A stretch of DNA of 64,000 nucleotides from Gigantopelta aegis. Taxonomy: Eukaryota > Mollusca > Gastropoda > Neomphalida > Peltospiridae. Shown piece after piece: positions 62,735-64,000 of the stretch. Every line of letters begins with the position of its first letter. Position 1 is the stretch's first letter. Location of the stretch: assembly GCF_016097555.1 (NCBI RefSeq), contig NC_054699.1, positions 1-64,000 on the forward strand, given 5' to 3'. The position numbers and the translations under genes are program-made. A model generated the notes under the pieces. That model was not told the origin of the DNA and did not search any database. It was given only the letters and a program-made list of their open reading frames with translations.

Positions 62735-63590
62735 CGATACATAATGCACATTATTGCTTAATATCAACAAGTATAATCGTATAGTTAATTAATAAAACAG
62801 TTAAATGTGACGGCTATTATATATAACGGGCGCAGCCATTTTGTACCATCCCAATGAATACGCCCTCTGGCGAGCTGGTGGTTACGTAATACCTAACGTG
62901 TCACATCAGGAATTAGTCTTCGAACTGAAGAAACAAAACATACCTGATTTTTGCGGATGCATCACAATGTTCTGTAATAATATCCATCCCAGTAACACAG
63001 CAACGTGTATATGTGGTTTATTTTTCAATACAAAATAAACCACCATTGCCAAAGTGTTGAAATAACTGTATTATGTTTTGTATATAAATTAACCCACGTA
63101 CTGAAATAATAGTCGGAGTGTTTTCTTGGTTAATTGGTCTTTTGTTTCCGTGGCCTGTACCTGTGGTTCCTGATTGGCAGGTGTATATTTAGATGGTCCC
63201 CAGACACTGTGTCTAGACACACTAAAAAGACGTGCCTCTTTTATTAAGATCACAGGGTATTGTGTGATAACCTCAAATCGTAATGGACTTTACCAGCCGT
63301 CCTGCTTTATTACTGTAAGTAATTCTGTAAAACCCTTGATTAAGTAGACTTTCCCATCTAAAATCACAAAACTGACCAATTACGTAGACCCAAAGAAAAG
63401 AAAATTATCACTTGGGTATCATGAGTGGTCATTTTTGCTCGAACGTATCCTACCAATAGACTTAATAATATGCATTTTTTTCTTTGGATTGTTTAAAAGA
63501 AAAACATTCTATAACTCCATTTCATTATATTGATGTAAATTGAAATATATTTAGTTAAATAGTTTATTATACTATCAAGTCATTTATGTT
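62735..63590 (+). repeat. Long dispersed repeat joining the 13-kb and 37-kb copies
   Basis: The left part (62735-62995) matches 37535-37785 and the right part (63026-63590) matches 13430-14000. This is the longest copy of the family in the window. No transposase; a 65-codon frame at 62841-63038 has no domain. Confidence 0.85.
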
Positions 63591-64000
63591 GTTTTACAAG
63601 TCAGGTTGATGAAAGCGAAGCGCCTTGTCGTAAATTAGAGCGTTTGTTTACACTGTGCATAATAGAGAAGTTGGATGGAGCTGACGTCACTTTGCCCTAA
63701 GCTATACCACCGGACGTCGAAAAACAAAACAAAATGGCTGCCCCCAGTTAGCAGGAATAATCATGGTTTTTTATTAATTCTACAATTACGCGTTTTTCAT
63801 TTGTTAAAGTGTCAGTATGTGTTGATGGTCCGGGTATGCATCTTTCCAACACATAAGGCTCTTGTTGGAGTTTAGTCTACCTTTAAGATGTGTTGGATTT
63901 GAGTAACAGGGAGATACGCTAACTAACTACTATGTAGTCCAACACAAGAAATAAAGTATCCAAATATATGTACAGAGAAAACTACAATGAATTAAACAAG
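63591..64000. other. Window end, CRE-bearing stretch
   Basis: TGACGTCA at 63682-63689, then AAAACAAAATGGCTGCCCCC at 63727: a promoter-like site and a start-like context, but the frame stops after five codons (MAAPS). It may be a 5' exon needing a splice, or chance. Confidence 0.3.

Overview
The window looks like a piece of an animal nuclear genome, most likely a mollusc and probably a gastropod. It has GT-AG introns, one-domain-per-exon immunoglobulin genes, a long C2H2 zinc-finger ORF, an ISL2EU DNA transposon, an LTR retrotransposon, and many tRNA-derived SINEs. Their body (conserved words AGCCCAATGGGCCC and TTATTTAACGACGC) I recognise from gastropod assemblies; that species guess rests on memory, not on a search. 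A 200-N gap at 10555-10754 shows it is a scaffolded assembly. Coding density is low: most of the 64 kb is repeats and AT-rich spacer.

Left end, 1-10.9 kb: a minus-strand immunoglobulin-superfamily gene, seen as five exons that each hold one Ig domain and are all phase 1-1 (9277-9600, 5619-5876, 5026-5313, 3954-4241, 2417-2677). No signal peptide, transmembrane segment or gene end is visible. Three of the exons have given off partial tandem copies. Most striking is a 90-bp array at 1383-2416, in which the last part of the Ig5 exon, its splice donor and the first intron bases are repeated about 11 more times. A CACAG-type repeat and the gap, edged by CCCTAA repeats, follow.

10.9-18.9 kb: no intact gene. 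There are SINE copies, a repeat carrying two perfect AGGTCACTGTGACCT palindromes, an eroded THAP-domain fragment, and a 1.1-kb element with hAT-like ends.

18.9-30.2 kb: an old duplication whose left copy was split by a 7.7-kb hAT-like insertion (8-bp target duplication; the right copy preserves the empty site). Nested inside that is a 4.8-kb ISL2EU transposon with its two convergent genes, a THAP-DDE transposase and a SWIM/YqaJ-type protein ending in a PHD finger; both are decayed.

30.2-43.7 kb: a solo LTR inside a SINE, a SINE whose tail has become a 102-bp tandem array, a 17-finger C2H2 zinc-finger gene (34439-35962, +) with an internal four-finger duplication and a decayed 3' end, a LINE tail, a 1.16-kb direct duplication, and a GC-rich orphan reading frame.

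43.7-49.5 kb: a young LTR retrotransposon of Gypsy type on the minus strand, with target-site duplications and nearly identical LTRs, but broken inside.

49.5-64 kb: tandem arrays, two SINE families, a perfect 78-bp palindrome, a small single-pass membrane protein gene (53462-53716, -), a 190-bp MITE with perfect inverted ends, and a probable first coding exon beside a CRE-type promoter site (59936-60041, +). The only host genes I hold with confidence are the Ig gene and the zinc-finger gene; the small membrane protein and the first exon are plausible.
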